Source: Myripristis murdjan
Taxonomy: Eukaryota > Chordata > Actinopteri > Holocentriformes > Holocentridae
Assembly (NCBI RefSeq): GCF_902150065.1
Contig: NC_043994.1
Coordinates: 22,882,413-22,946,412 of the forward strand
DNA length: 64,000 bases
Direction of reading: 5' to 3'
Below are positions 63,560 to 64,000 of this stretch, one piece after another; the stretch's first letter is position 1; the number at the start of each line of letters is the position of its first letter. Under the pieces are notes generated by a model, which saw only the letters and a program-made list of their open reading frames with translations, made no database searches and had not been told where the DNA came from. The translations under genes and the position numbers were made by a program.

Positions 63560-64000
63560 GTATGTAATTGTTACCTGTGCATGTGGTGATGATGCCAAGG
63601 TTGTTGTAGTTACCTAAAACTAAACTAAAAACTCAAACTAGGTGTTTAAAAGCGTTTTAGGTAACTGAAATAAAATTAAAACTTTAGTTTTTTGGGGAGG
63701 GGGGGGGGGGGAACAAAAACTGCTTGAAACAATAACAAAACCAACCGAAATAAAATAGAATAATATTCAGAAAATGGCTTAAGTTTTCATCGTTGTCATT
63801 TTGGTCAAATTTGTCAACACAGCAAGCATGAGGAGGCATTGTTGCTAATACTTACATGCACCAAATATATGCACCACAACATACTGGGTTTATATTATAC
63901 TATCTGTGCTGGACTTGTTCTGGACACACCCCCATATTATGATGTAAAACTAATACTGAAACTAATAAAAAATAAACTAAACTTTAACATTTTTAAACAA
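63560..64000 (+). repeat. mgme1 intron 1 start with AAACTAAAA-type low-complexity repeat
   Basis: Intronic sequence containing repeated AAACTAAAACT/AACTGAAAT units (about 63613-63760 and again 63943-64000) and a G run at about 63696-63711. Such imperfect A/C/T repeats are frequent in fish introns. Confidence 0.6.

Noticed and set aside
1-64000. CRISPR arrays, bacterial operons, rRNA, tRNA genes, intact retroviral or capsid-bearing elements
   Set aside because: Nothing of the kind is visible; the gene structures are plainly vertebrate and no LTR pair, tRNA cloverleaf or spaced direct-repeat array stood out on reading.

Overview
The window is nuclear DNA of a ray-finned (teleost) fish. The genes have many short exons with GT-AG introns, every protein is vertebrate-type, and the repeats are teleost-type (Tc1-like, L2/Rex-like tails, a long-inverted-repeat MITE, many CA/GATA microsatellites). 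I assembled exons by hand from splice sites, reading phase and remembered family sequences; no search or alignment program was run. The compact introns suggest a percomorph, but that is inference.

Layout, left to right. (1) 1-10.85 kb, minus strand: the 5' part of tmem63b (mechano/osmosensitive cation channel), with three coding exons, a large first intron and a 5' noncoding exon; the rest lies left of the window. (2) 11.4-12.8 kb, plus: mrpl14, sharing a divergent promoter with tmem63b. (3) 13.2-25.6 kb, minus: a complete classical calpain large subunit (capn1/capn11 type, 21 coding exons, 704 aa). (4) 25.6-31 kb: gene-poor spacer. (5) 31.2-33.8 kb, plus: a strongly diverged ADF/cofilin gene, placed as destrin (dstn) by its neighbours, with two perfect CArG boxes upstream. 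(6) 35.1-50 kb, minus: complete rrbp1 (p180), 26 coding exons, 1143 aa. (7) 50.1-56.7 kb: spacer with a Tc1 relic. (8) 56.7-62.3 kb, minus: complete snx5, 13 exons, 399 aa. (9) 63.0 kb to the end, plus: first exon of mgme1, divergent from snx5.

The left block (tmem63b, mrpl14, calpain) matches genes on human 6p21.1. The right block (dstn, rrbp1, snx5, mgme1) matches human 20p12.1 in order and orientation. The window therefore spans a junction between two regions that are on separate chromosomes in human. There is no operon-like logic; the genes are housekeeping or cytoskeletal and membrane functions: mitochondrial translation (mrpl14), mtDNA maintenance (mgme1), actin turnover (dstn), proteolysis (calpain), ER ribosome anchoring (rrbp1) and endosomal sorting (snx5).

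The most unusual observations are: loss of the conserved Trp-Ala-Pro motif and nuclear localisation signal in the dstn product; a Lys-Ser-Ala-Pro tract in rrbp1 where mammals carry decapeptide repeats; a tripled exon pair in the rrbp1 coiled coil; the tmem63b cassette exon; and two coding-like, mutually in-phase exons of unknown identity inside tmem63b intron 1. I found no convincing wholly new system.
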